From Coenobita brevimanus (lineage: Eukaryota; Arthropoda; Malacostraca; Decapoda; Coenobitidae), in NCBI GenBank assembly GCA_032717465.1, contig CM064690.1, positions 14,845,175-14,909,174 of the forward strand: a stretch of DNA of 64,000 bases. Direction: 5' to 3'. Each line of letters opens with the position of its first letter. Position 1 is the first letter of the stretch. Below the pieces are notes generated by a model. It was not told the DNA's origin. It did no database searches and worked only from the letters and a program-made list of their open reading frames with translations. Positions 1-8,200 of the stretch are shown piece by piece. The translations under genes were made by a program, and so were the position numbers.

Positions 1-108
1 TCCTGTCTGGGGGCCTCGACCTGAGAGGAGGCCCTCGTATTGGAGCCTCGCTGGTGGGGTGCAGGGAGGCCCTCCTGTCTGGGGGCCTCGACCTGAGGGG
101 TGGCCCTC
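1..108. repeat. 72 bp tandem repeat at distal end of module A
   Basis: The block starting tcctgtctgggggcctcgac at position 1 recurs at 73, a 72 bp period. The same 72 bp array appears in opposite orientation at 5758-5890 in module C, so it belongs to the shared distal block of these modules. Confidence 0.8.
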
Positions 109-1215
109 GGGACTGGGGCCAAACAGCTGGAGGAGGCGGGCCTGTCGTCTCTGGCTCCATGGGGTGAGGGAGCCTGGGTTGCCCTCGTCTGGAGTCTGCT
201 GGTCGGGCCTGGGAGTCCTGGGACTGCGGTTGCCTATAGGGAGAGGCGCCGACAGGGTTGGGCTGCGGCACCGTCTCCATCTGGTGTCTGGCAGGAACAG
301 AGATTTCCCAGGCGTAGGAGGTAGGTCCAGTATCGGGCCTTGCCACCACTCTGGTGACACCTCTGGGGCAACACTCCCGGATGGTGACGAAGGGCTCCCA
401 CAGGGGGAAAAGGCAGAAGAAGGATTCATGGAGTCCGTGTCCTCTCTGGTACGTACTGAAGCCGGAGCCTTGGGTTGCCTTACCCTGGTACGAACTGCGG
501 CTGTGGCCGTAAGCCTACCCGTCGAACAAGGAGCAACTGAAGGGCGTACAGTGGCCGCTCCTTCCCCGCCACATACAGTGGCCATCGGCGCAGTGTTGCT
601 CCCGTAGTAGGGAAAAGCAGGAGAGGGGTGCACAGAGGCCGCGCCCTCTCTGGTACGTACTGAGGCCATAGCCAAGGGTCGCCTTACCCTGGTACGAACT
701 TTGGCCATAGCTGGGAGCTGATCTTCCCGTAGAGAAGCAACCGAAGGGCATATAGTGGCTGCTTCTTCCCCGTCACGTACAGTGGCCGTCGGCGTGGTGT
801 TGCTCCCGTAGGATAGAACAGCGGGAGAGAGATGCACAGGGGCAACGCTCTCTCCGGTGTACACTAAGGCCTTAGCCGAGGGTCCCCTTACCCTGGTGCA
901 CACTTCTGGCCATAGCCTTGGGCCTCCTGCCCTTGAGGTGGTAACAATAGCTGTCGACACAGTGTTACCTGGGACTGAATCTTGTTCAGTCCCACCCCAA
1001 TTCTGGCAATGGCTGTCCTGCCCGCAAGGTCGTTGGCTTTTTCCGGTCACCTGGTGTTGGGGTAGTTGCGCGGAAAAGGGACTCAGGACAGTAATGTCTC
1101 GGTGACCCTCTTGACCTGGGTCACTAGCCCCACCGTCGTGTCCTCCTGGGGTGGTGGTGTGGTAACGGCTTGGTGGTGGGGTGGGGGTGGCGGGGTGGGT
1201 GGTCCAGCAGTGGGT
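1..1215 (-). pseudogene. Repeat-protein module A (GC-rich, proline/serine-rich), degenerate
   Basis: I do not recognise this family. Read on minus, the segment is homologous to module C (4112-5935). It begins near 1215 with a proline/threonine/histidine-rich stretch equivalent to the one that opens module C. Next come a shared block containing GASDPGQEGH-like and QVTEE-like residues, an internal tandem array with repeated VRTR and ASV residues, and the shared distal block ending in 72 bp repeats at the window edge. The position matching the start codon of module C (aaaATG) reads aaaATA here, and no frame stays open throughout, so I call it a pseudogene or decayed copy. Homology with module C continues for some tens of bases upstream of the start, which suggests whole-unit duplication in inverted orientation. 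It may be part of a retroelement or of a host gene family. The left edge is cut by the window. Confidence 0.45.
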
Positions 1216-1363
1216 ATTTTAATTATTCTCAATTATATATGCCATTACTATATCTCACAGTTCGACAAGGGAATAAAAATAATCCACAAATATTACATGC
1301 ATAGTAACTGGGAAGGAGCTGCTTAGACTAAATTCGGTAGCAGACGACGCGCTGAAAGTTCAC

Positions 1364-1504
1364 AATAGATGTGTTAAGGTATACTGCCGAGTTTTTATGC
1401 CCAGTTCCTTCATGAGTGTTCTACTTCCGGTCTAAAAAGAGGACCCTGCTCAGTCACTGGTGTCTTCAGGACGACAGGTCGGACTAAAAAACACCTAGCA
1501 TAGC
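1364..1504 (+). repeat. ~135 bp dispersed repeat unit, copy 1
   Basis: The block begins caatagatgtgttaaggtat and ends cacctagcatagca. It recurs, interrupted, at 6549-6643 plus 7867-7910, and again at 7905-8040. It contains the signature ggtc-N7-gaggaccc and a terminal pair of arms (ggtgt at 1459, acacc at 1491) that could form a hairpin. The unit starts near TGTTA and ends near TA-CA, so a very short solo LTR or TRIM is possible, but no coding region or primer site supports that. Confidence 0.7.
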
Positions 1505-1820
1505 AAAAATGTTGGCCAGAAGTGGATAGTCTATGCTGAAAGGTTAAAGTTCAGCAATGCTACCGGTAGTGTACTGTTTTAGGTGAAACAAAGAGTGGGT
1601 TACAGTTCATTTATAAAATGCAACCACTACACAAAATTATAACTGGTATTAGTGTTTAACCATGAATTTCTTTCAACCTAAACTCCACATCTATTTAACT
1701 AACCCATTTCTGGTAACTCAGAATGATTGTTACCTGTTCAATTCAACTTAAATAATGAGGCCTTCCAAACGTAAAACTGTTGCTATTTTTACCTGCAACA
1801 AAAAATATGCAAATGAAAAT
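1505..1820. other. AT-rich spacer, no gene seen
   Basis: About 315 bases of AT-rich sequence between the dispersed unit and module B. I see no reading frame, tRNA-like fold or repeat match here. Confidence 0.6.
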
Positions 1821-2448
1821 GATTGTACAAATTAAAATGCGTGACTTACAAAGCAGTGCCCCCGAAATGGAAACAGAAGAATACCATAGTGCCCCCAAAA
1901 TGGAAACAGAAGAATACCATAGTGCCCCCGACAACGGGGCAAGCAAGATACAGCCCAGTATGCCCGGGAACATGCCAATACCCCCACACGGACCCCACGG
2001 GGTAGCTGCCACCAGTCGGAACAACCCACGGCAACAACAGCATATCTCAGCCTGGGCCGTGCGCCCCTATGTCATGCAGCCACCACGCCGTCGCCGTCGT
2101 AGGAGAAGGACACTACCTTCACGGAGTGGGATTGTTGAACCAGCTAGGGATTGTACAAATTAAAATGCGTGACTTACAAAGCAGTGCCCCCGAAATGGAA
2201 ACAGAAGAATACCATAGTGCCCCCGACAACGAGGCAAGCAAGATACAGCCCAGCATGCTCGGGAACGTGCCGACACCCCCACATGGACCCCACGGGGTAG
2301 CCGCCACCAGTCGGAACAACCCCCGGCAACAACGACATGTGTCAGCCCGGGCCATGTGCCCCTATGTCACGCAGCCACCACGCCGTCGCCGTTGTAGAAG
2401 GACACTATCTTCACGGAGTGGGATTATTGAAACAGCTAGGGGTGGAGT
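1821..2448 (+). repeat. Tandem duplication of the 5' part of module B (~328 bp period)
   Basis: The sequence from gattgtacaaattaaaatgc at 1821 recurs at 2149 and continues with high identity to about 2448. The first copy has an extra ~31 bp internal repeat (gcccccaaaatggaaacaga, near 1891). Each copy carries its own attaaaATG start (1836 and 2165), so the duplication doubles the presumptive N-terminal exon. Module C shows the same behaviour at 4112-4839. Confidence 0.85.
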
Positions 2449-3178
2449 TGTTCTAGACACTCCAGACGGCGCCCCTCCTCGTGAGACGGCCTATTGTTGC
2501 TCCGAAAGTGTCCTGGTAGAGACGGCCTATTGTCGCTCCCGCCCTCGTGAGACGGCCTATTGTCGCTCCAAAAGTGTCCCGGTAGAGACGGCCTATTGTC
2601 GCTCCCCTCCTCTTGAGACGGCCTATTGTCGCTCCGAAGGTGCCCCGGTAGAGATGGCCTATTGTCACTCCCCTCCTCGTGAGACGGCCTATTGTCGCTC
2701 CGAAGGTGCCCCAGTAGAGACGGCCTATTGTCACTCCCACCCTCTTGAGATGGCCTATTGTTGCTCCGAAAGTGTCCTGGTAGAGACGGCCTATTGTCGC
2801 TCCCCTCCTTGTGAGACAGCCTATTGTCGCTCCGAAGGTGCCCTGGTAGAGACGGCCTATTGTCACTCCCGCCCTCGTGAGACGGCCCACTGTCGCTCCG
2901 AAGGTGCACGGAAGGAGGCAAGGAGCGAGACATCACCCCAGCAGGAGACAAGAGACAAGGCCTCCCTTACCAGAGTGGCACAGACAGGCCTCACAGCTTC
3001 CCCTGGCCTCCACTCCCTATGGCTGGCTCTGGAACAGACGCACCTGACAGGCCCCAGAGTAAGCCGATGCCGCAGCCATCCCCTGTCGGCGCCCCTAGAT
3101 GCTGGAGACCACAGTGCGCAGTCTCTCCCGATCCTCCCCAGGACACCTGGGAGCGATCTCCATACGCCCCCACGATGA
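2165..3178 (+). CDS. Repeat-protein module B, uncharacterised 337-residue open frame
   Basis: I do not recognise this protein. The frame is open from ATG 2165, in the context attaaaATG shared with module C, to 3178. Order: a polar N-terminal part (MRDLQSSAPEMETEE), a proline/arginine-rich part with an RRRRCRR cluster near residue 75, an array of alternating 10- and 12-residue repeats built on ETAYCRS (about residues 105-245), and a basic tail rich in S, P and T. All repeat units are multiples of three bases, so the frame survives copy-number change. There is no signal peptide, membrane segment or known domain. After 3178 the DNA remains similar to the distal block of module C (a shared tggccccagtcccgagg-like motif), so the real product may be spliced or frameshifted. 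It could be a retroelement gag-like protein or a spurious frame in GC-rich DNA. Confidence 0.4.
   Translation: MRDLQSSAPEMETEEYHSAPDNEASKIQPSMLGNVPTPPHGPHGVAATSRNNPRQQRHVSARAMCPYVTQPPRRRRCRRTLSSRSGIIETARGGVVLDTPDGAPPRETAYCCSESVLVETAYCRSRPRETAYCRSKSVPVETAYCRSPPLETAYCRSEGAPVEMAYCHSPPRETAYCRSEGAPVETAYCHSHPLEMAYCCSESVLVETAYCRSPPCETAYCRSEGALVETAYCHSRPRETAHCRSEGARKEARSETSPQQETRDKASLTRVAQTGLTASPGLHSLWLALEQTHLTGPRVSRCRSHPLSAPLDAGDHSAQSLPILPRTPGSDLHTPPR
2478..2905. repeat. Minisatellite, gagacggcctattgtcgctc core
   Basis: About thirteen tandem occurrences of the 21 bp core gagacggcctattgtcgctcc, separated alternately by ~9 bp (cctcctcgt-like) and ~15 bp (gaaggtgccccggta-like) linkers. This makes a 66 bp higher-order unit. 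Point differences such as cgc/tgc/cac among units show divergence. It lies in frame inside the module B reading frame. Confidence 0.9.
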
Positions 3179-4111
3179 CGTAAGGCTCCCACCTCTGGCT
3201 GAGACTTACACCAGAGGTTCCTGGAGCTATTCGGCCCCAGTCCCGAGGACCATACCCCTGAGCCCCGCCCGGAAGCCACGGGTAGCCCAGGACGCGAGAG
3301 GACACCCCTACGAGTTGTCCCGTGCCCTCTTGGCATGCCTCCCCTTGGCGGTGCCCCTAGCCCGGCAGGATTGCCGACGGCGTGTTCCCGCCCCTGCCCC
3401 CACGATGAATATGCGTGATGCTGCCCAGAAACAGTGCAAGTGACTTAGGTTAAGTGTGACTTTGCCTAGTGTAGTATCGTGCAGTGACTTAATATAGTGA
3501 ATATTGGGGCAAGTAAGATCACAGTGAGAGAATAAAGGACGAGTGTGCGAACCGAGATCTGATGAACTATATTTATGAGTGACGTCCCTTATATACAATT
3601 AGTAAGACTGTGCCGCCTGGAAATTCCTCCGTAGTAATACACCCCTACTGCTGTGAGCTCTAAAGCAGTAATACGAGAAAGTGTTAGTGATATTCCCCCA
3701 CTCCTGCTACCCATAAATCCTGTATGACATTCCTTCGTCCCAGTATCTAGTGTAAGTGTAAACCAAGAATAGAATCAATTACCAAAGTCCCTTTGCTATT
3801 AGAAAACGTGAAATCCTCATTGTTAATCCTTGCCTCTCTCCAGTATTACCATAACTCCCTCTTAGCCATCACAAGTCACTCCCCGCACCCCCCCTTTTCT
3901 CCCCCCCCTCTTTGTGAGACTCACTCCCCGCGCCTCACGCATGCGCCTATATTCACTGTACCCTGAATACACTAGGTTTGACTGGCTGGCATTAATATCA
4001 GATAAGCAAGTATCCTGCGAGATACACATGTCCTAGATAAGGGTTTTATATTGCCATGTATTATGTTGTAATATCTGCTGACTTGTCCTGTGTCTGATTG
4101 TGGTAATATAC
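3179..4111. other. Distal block of module B and spacer
   Basis: 3179-3440 keeps similarity to the distal block of module C. At 3565-3600 a tgacgtcccttatata stretch resembles tgacgccccttatacc at 6003-6020 downstream of module C. From 3440 to 4111 I see no gene, only C-rich low complexity near 3886-3915 and AT-rich DNA leading into module C. Confidence 0.5.
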
Positions 4112-4128
4112 GTGTAAAGGTTATTAAA

Positions 4129-4317
4129 ATGCCTGCCGCCGGACCACCCACCCCGCCACCCCCCACCCCACCACCGGGCCACCACCACACCACCACCCCA
4201 GGAGGACACAACAGGGGAGCTAGTGACCCAGGTCAAGAGGGTCACCCGTCCACTACTGACCTGAGCCCCTCTTCCACGCAACTGCCCCGACACCAGGTGA
4301 CCGAAGAACGGCAATGA
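4129..4317 (+). CDS. Short proline/histidine-rich ORF of module C, first copy
   Basis: A 62-residue frame beginning MPAAGPPTPPPPTPPP, followed by a HHHTTTPGGHN stretch and a polar tail ending in VTEERQ. The homologous stretch on minus near 1215-1080 and the duplicate at 4493-4681 show that the sequence is repeated. The function is unknown. It may be the first exon of a longer product that continues into the repeat-bearing frame downstream. Confidence 0.3.
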   Translation: MPAAGPPTPPPPTPPPGHHHTTTPGGHNRGASDPGQEGHPSTTDLSPSSTQLPRHQVTEERQ

Positions 4318-4492
4318 CCTTGCAGGTGGGACAACCATCATCAGCAGGGGGGTGGGACTGAACAGGTTTCAGTCCCAAGTAACGTTTTGGCGACAGCCAT
4401 AGTTACACCCTCAAGGGCAGGAGGCCCAAGGCTACGGCCTATAGTGAGCACCAGGGTGCCAGTACCCTCAGCCATGTGTAAAGGTTATTAAA

Positions 4493-4681
4493 ATGCCTGC
4501 CGCTGGACCACCCACCCCGCCACCCCCCACCCCACCACCGGCCCACCACCACACCACCACCCCAGGAGGACACAACGGGGGAGCTAGTGACCCAGGTCAA
4601 GAGGGTCACCCGTCCACTACTGACCTGAGCCCCTCTTCCACGCAACTGCCCCGACACCAGGTGACCGAAGAACGGCAATGA
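4493..4681 (+). CDS. Short proline/histidine-rich ORF of module C, second copy
   Basis: Near-identical duplicate of the 62-residue frame at 4129-4317; GHHH is replaced by AHHH and NRG by NGG. It lies 69 bases upstream of the SRAGGP repeat frame (4751-5326), in a different reading frame. Splicing or frameshift would be required to join them. Confidence 0.3.
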   Translation: MPAAGPPTPPPPTPPPAHHHTTTPGGHNGGASDPGQEGHPSTTDLSPSSTQLPRHQVTEERQ

Positions 4682-4750
4682 CCTTGCAGGTGGGACAACC
4701 ATCATCAGCAGGGGGGTGGGACTGGACAGGTTTCAGTCCCAAGTAACGTT

Positions 4751-5326
4751 TTGGCGACAGCCATAGTTACACCCTCAAGGGCAGGAGGCCCAAGGCTACG
4801 GCCTATAGTGAGCACCAGGGCGCCAGTACCCTCAGCCACTTCAAGGGCAGGAGGCCCAAGGCTGCGGCCTATAGTGAGCACCAGGGCACCAGTACCCTCA
4901 GCCACTTCAAGGGCAGGAGGCCCAAGGCTACGGCCTACAGTGAGCACCAGGGTGTCAGTACCCTCAGCCACTTCAAGGGCAGGAGGCCCTAATGTGAGCA
5001 CCAGGGCGTCAGTACCCTCAGCCACTTCCAGGGCAGGAGGCCCTAACATGAGCACCGGGGCGTCAGTACCCTCAGCCACTTCCAGGGCAGGAGGCCCTCA
5101 CATGAGCACCAGGGCGTCAGTACCCTCAGCCACTTCAAGGGCAGGAGGCCCTAATGTGTGCACTGGGGTGTCAGTGCCCTCAGCCACTTCCAGGGCAGGA
5201 GGCCCTCACGTGAGCACCAGGGCATCAGTACCCTCAGCCACTTCAAGGGCAGGAGGCCCTACTGTGAGCACTGGGGCGTTAGTGCCTTTAGCCACTCCAG
5301 GGGCAGGAGGCCCTAGCAGACGCTAG
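4751..5326 (+). CDS. Repeat-protein frame of module C (SRAGGP...STRASVPSAT repeats)
   Basis: An open frame of 191 residues made almost wholly of about ten tandem units of the type SRAGGP-x-VSTRASVPSAT. The first three units are longer (22 residues, with an extra RLRPI/T stretch) and the rest are 16-17 residues. The unit length is a multiple of three and the frame is kept in every unit. That is compatible with selection for a protein but also expected of a unit-length duplication in any open frame. The composition (S, T, P, A, R, G) predicts a disordered polypeptide. No known domain is recognised. Confidence 0.35.
   Translation: MATAIVTPSRAGGPRLRPIVSTRAPVPSATSRAGGPRLRPIVSTRAPVPSATSRAGGPRLRPTVSTRVSVPSATSRAGGPNVSTRASVPSATSRAGGPNMSTGASVPSATSRAGGPHMSTRASVPSATSRAGGPNVCTGVSVPSATSRAGGPHVSTRASVPSATSRAGGPTVSTGALVPLATPGAGGPSRR
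4780..5310. repeat. Minisatellite, 48/66 bp units with agggcaggaggcccta core
   Basis: Tandem units containing tcaagggcaggaggccc and gtcagtaccctcagccactt. The first units are 66 bp with a ggctacggcctatagtgagc insert, and later ones are 48-51 bp. A single unit of the same sequence lies in the first 364 bp duplicate (4406-4475), so the array expanded only in the second copy. Confidence 0.9.
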
Positions 5327-5329
5327 AAG

Positions 5330-5935
5330 TGGGTCCCAGGGCGAGAAGACCTGGAGCCACGGCTGTAATAGACCCAGGGGAGAGAGTCGCCTCTGTGCTT
5401 CCCTCCTTGTATATAGGAGAGGACACGGTTTCCGTGGACACTCTGCCTATCTCGTTCCCCCGTGGGAACTGTTCATCACCACCCGGGAGTGTTGCCCCGG
5501 AGGTGTCGCCAGAGTGGTGGCAAAGTCCGAGACCGGACCTGCCTCTCATGCCTGGGAAATCTCTGTCCTTTACAGGCATCAGGCAGAGATGAGGCCGCAG
5601 TCCAACCCTGACGGCGCATCTCCCAGCAGACGATCGCACCCCCAGGCGAGACCAGCAGACTACAGGCGAGGGTGACCCTGACTCCCTCACCCCGCGGAGC
5701 CACAGACGCCAGGCCCGCCTCCTCCAGCTGTTTGGCCCCAGTCCCGAGGGCCACCTCTCGGGTCGAGGCCCCCAGACAGGAGGGCCTCCCTGCACCCCAC
5801 CGACGAGGCCCCGAGGTAAGGGCCTCCCCTCAGGTCGAGACCCCCAGACAGGAGGGCCTCCCTGCACCCCACCGACGACCAGGCCCCGGGCAGTGACTCC
5901 CCTGCGGGTAGTGTGTTGCCCATTGCAGGCAGAGT
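5330..5935 (+). other. Conserved distal block of module C with 72 bp repeats
   Basis: This block is homologous to positions ~1-410 of module A in inverted orientation (shared tgtttggccccagtcccgag) and partly to 3050-3330 of module B. It ends in two 72 bp repeats (from 5758 and from 5830). No single long frame spans it. Downstream, 5936-6548 holds no gene that I can see. Confidence 0.55.
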
Positions 5936-6640
5936 CCCCCTAAGGCCCTCTCCTCATGCCCCGACGACAGAGTGTATCAAACCCAGGAAACACGGGTGAA
6001 TAAGTGACGCCCCTTATACCGAGAATAAGCCAGGGGAAAAGAACAGTGAACAGTGACAGTGTGTGACTAATGTAAAACCAGTGACAATTGTTATTAATCC
6101 AAAAGAATTCCATACCCGGCAGAATAGAAAAGTACTTAGACCGCCAATCATAGAAAGTAATTACACCTGCCCCAGAATAAAAGAACTTTCCGTAATTGTG
6201 AATGTAGACCAGGGTGCTCGAGAGAATCAAAAGCCTACGTAAAGTGCCGCCGCGACCAGATGACTGTGTCGAGTGTCGCGATCCGCACCCTGTCTTCTTT
6301 ATAGTAGTATTTCCCTCACGGACTCTTAACCTTGTTTATTCCCCTTGTTCTCAAGTGCATATATGTTTTGGGTTTAAATGAAATACGGGTATCTCCATAT
6401 ATATAACTAAAGACATTGGTATACATGTATCATATCGTGTGTTAAGTGCAACTGTATTTTGTGATATCAAAGTCTAACTCTGTGTCCCTGTATCCTGTAT
6501 CTTAAATATCACTCTGTGTTATATTGTAACGGTTTTAGAATTAAGGCAATAGATGTGTTAAGGTATACTGCCTGGTTTTTATGTCCTGTTCCTTTGTTGG
6601 TGCTTTACTTCCGGTCCGGAAAGAGGACCCCGCTCAGTCG

Positions 6641-6723
6641 CTATGGTCGTACCATTCTAAAGTGGCGGTTTGGGTGGGGCACGAACCTCCGTACAGTGTG
6701 CCACGTTTTCCATACTCGCGATG

Positions 6724-6763
<40 letters not shown>

Positions 6764-7866
6764 GGGGGGATGTGCATCACCTAGGGAATTTTATTTCTTT
6801 TATGTCTTATAAACTTGTGCTTTCATTTCTTTATTTTGTTTTTATATTATTGTTTTACATATGGCGCCAGATGACCTCGGTGTTACGACGCTTCTTCATT
6901 CAATCATTCTCGCCCTCCTTCCTTCCCTCCCTTCATCTTTCCCTCAGCTTGACAATGCACTCAACACTGCCCCTTGCCTGCCTTCTCTCTTTCTCTCTCT
7001 CTCTCCTGGGGGAGATGTGCGTCAATTTTGTTTCTTTTATGAATGACTTATAAACTTGTGCTTTCATTTCTTTATTTTGTTTTTATTATACCTAATTATG
7101 TTTAAAAATATTATTGTTTTACATATGGCGCCAGATGACCTCGTTGTTGTGGAGCCATGATTTGCTTTCATTCAATCACTCTCTCCCTCCTTCCTTCCCT
7201 CCCTTCCTCCATCTCTCACTCAGCTGCACTCAACACTGCCCCTGGTCTGCCTCCCCCCCCCCTCTCTCTCGTCTGTGGTATTTTAGGATATATTTTGGTT
7301 ATTTTCTTTTACGTTATAATGTACATATTGTAAATTTGACTTTATTTCCACACCACCCAGGAGGTTAAAGTCTTGGCGCGTTTTTTTTTAAGAGGTGTTT
7401 CCAAACAGGCCTATTAATCCTCTATCCCTCACAGATGACCAGGTCGGACTGTGTGTGAGTGTTGCCGCTCACGAGGGTTTAGTGCATATATTTTTTTTAC
7501 TAAGAAACTGGCATATATTTGCTTATATTCCTGCACATTATCTTATAATCATAATTGTGTCATTATTACCAACCCCAGAAAGACGGTAACAGCCAATAGA
7601 AGTGACTACTTTTTTTTTATGCAACACTGTAAAATAATTATGCCACGTTTCTGTATTGCCGTATAAATATTTTACGCATAATCAGTTTACTGTTCTTTCA
7701 TATATTATAATACACACGTTACCATTATATTCTTATGTGTTTATCTTATTGTGATGCCTATTACATATATCAGAGCCGTTCACATAGCGGGTATGGAACA
7801 CGTGGCACCACTGTACAGAGGTTCGTGCCCCACCCAAACCGCCACTTAAGATTGGTACCACCATAG
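6641..7866. mobile_element. Unclassified 1.2 kb element with ~84 bp terminal inverted repeats
   Basis: 6641-6724 is the inverted complement of 7781-7866 at roughly 88% identity (the core ggcggtttgggtggggcacg is perfectly mirrored). The ends read ctatgg...ccatag. The element sits precisely inside a dispersed unit whose uninterrupted form is seen at 1364-1504. The interior is non-coding: (CT)n tracts at 6723-6763, and two direct copies of a block running from cttataaacttgtgctttca to tatggcgccagatgacctcg (6808-6880 and 7049-7142). It is a non-autonomous DNA element of unknown superfamily; no clear target duplication is visible. Confidence 0.65.
6723..6763. repeat. (CT)n microsatellite
   Basis: An uninterrupted tctctc run of about 40 bases inside the 1.2 kb inverted-repeat element; shorter CT-rich stretches follow near 6990-7007. 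Confidence 0.95.
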
Positions 7867-7904
7867 TGTTTTCAGGACGAGGAGTCGACCTAAAAACACT
7901 CAGC

Positions 7905-8040
7905 ATAACAGTTATTGCCTAGAGTTTTTGTGTCCTGCCTCTCTTTATTGCACTTAGCTCCGGTCTCGAAAGAGGACCCCGCTCCACGTTAGGTGTTTTA
8001 GGAACGAGAAGTCGAGCCTATTTACACCTAGCATTACACA
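7905..8040 (+). repeat. ~135 bp dispersed unit, copy 3
   Basis: It directly abuts copy 2 and starts gttattgcctagagtttttg. It contains the ggtctcgaaagaggaccccg signature and ends taggtgt-N27-acaccta, a 7 bp inverted pair, followed by gcattaca. The head-to-tail arrangement of copies 2 and 3 suggests the unit can occur in tandem. Confidence 0.65.
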
Positions 8041-8057
8041 AATAATGAGATAGTTTG

Positions 8058-8200
8058 GCCAAGATAAGAAGTTAGTTGAGAGTCTGACTTGGAGAATAAG
8101 AGGGGGAGACCAAGGATAAGCTGGAGGGATGGAATGGAGAGAAATACAGTATTATGAAATGGGGTGTGTGAGTAGGAGGGATGGCAGCCAATGACAAGAA
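8058..8200 (+). pseudogene. Degenerate 3' fragment of RTE-A LINE
   Basis: The stretch gggagaccaaggataagctg followed by gagggatggaatggagag aligns with the GRPRMRWRDG-coding part of RTE-A (compare 26202-26240) with scattered mismatches and no open frame. Confidence 0.5.

Larger units (their letters stand above)
4112..4839 (+). repeat. Tandem duplication of the 5' part of module C (364 bp period)
   Basis: The sequence starting gtgtaaaggttattaaaatg at 4112 recurs at 4476 with very few differences, and the second copy runs on into the minisatellite. Both copies contain the aaaATG start, the proline/histidine-rich opening and the TGA that ends the short frame. The near-identity indicates a recent duplication. 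Confidence 0.9.
6549..7910 (+). repeat. ~135 bp dispersed unit, copy 2, interrupted
   Basis: 6549-6640 matches 1364-1452 (caatagatgtgttaaggtat ... accccgctcagtc). The match resumes at 7867-7910 (tgttttcaggacgaggagtc ... actcagcataaca), equivalent to 1461-1504. The 1.2 kb between the two halves is a separate inserted element. Confidence 0.75.

Noticed and set aside
59..607. 182-residue plus-strand ORF in module A
   Set aside because: Homology with modules B and C runs on minus; this plus frame is an open antisense frame in GC-rich DNA.
6861..7142. tggcgccagatgacctcg (6861-6880 and 7125-7142) as an LTR primer-binding site
   Set aside because: It resembles a TGGCGCC-type PBS, but there is no downstream gag/pol, and the block is simply duplicated inside a non-coding inverted-repeat element.
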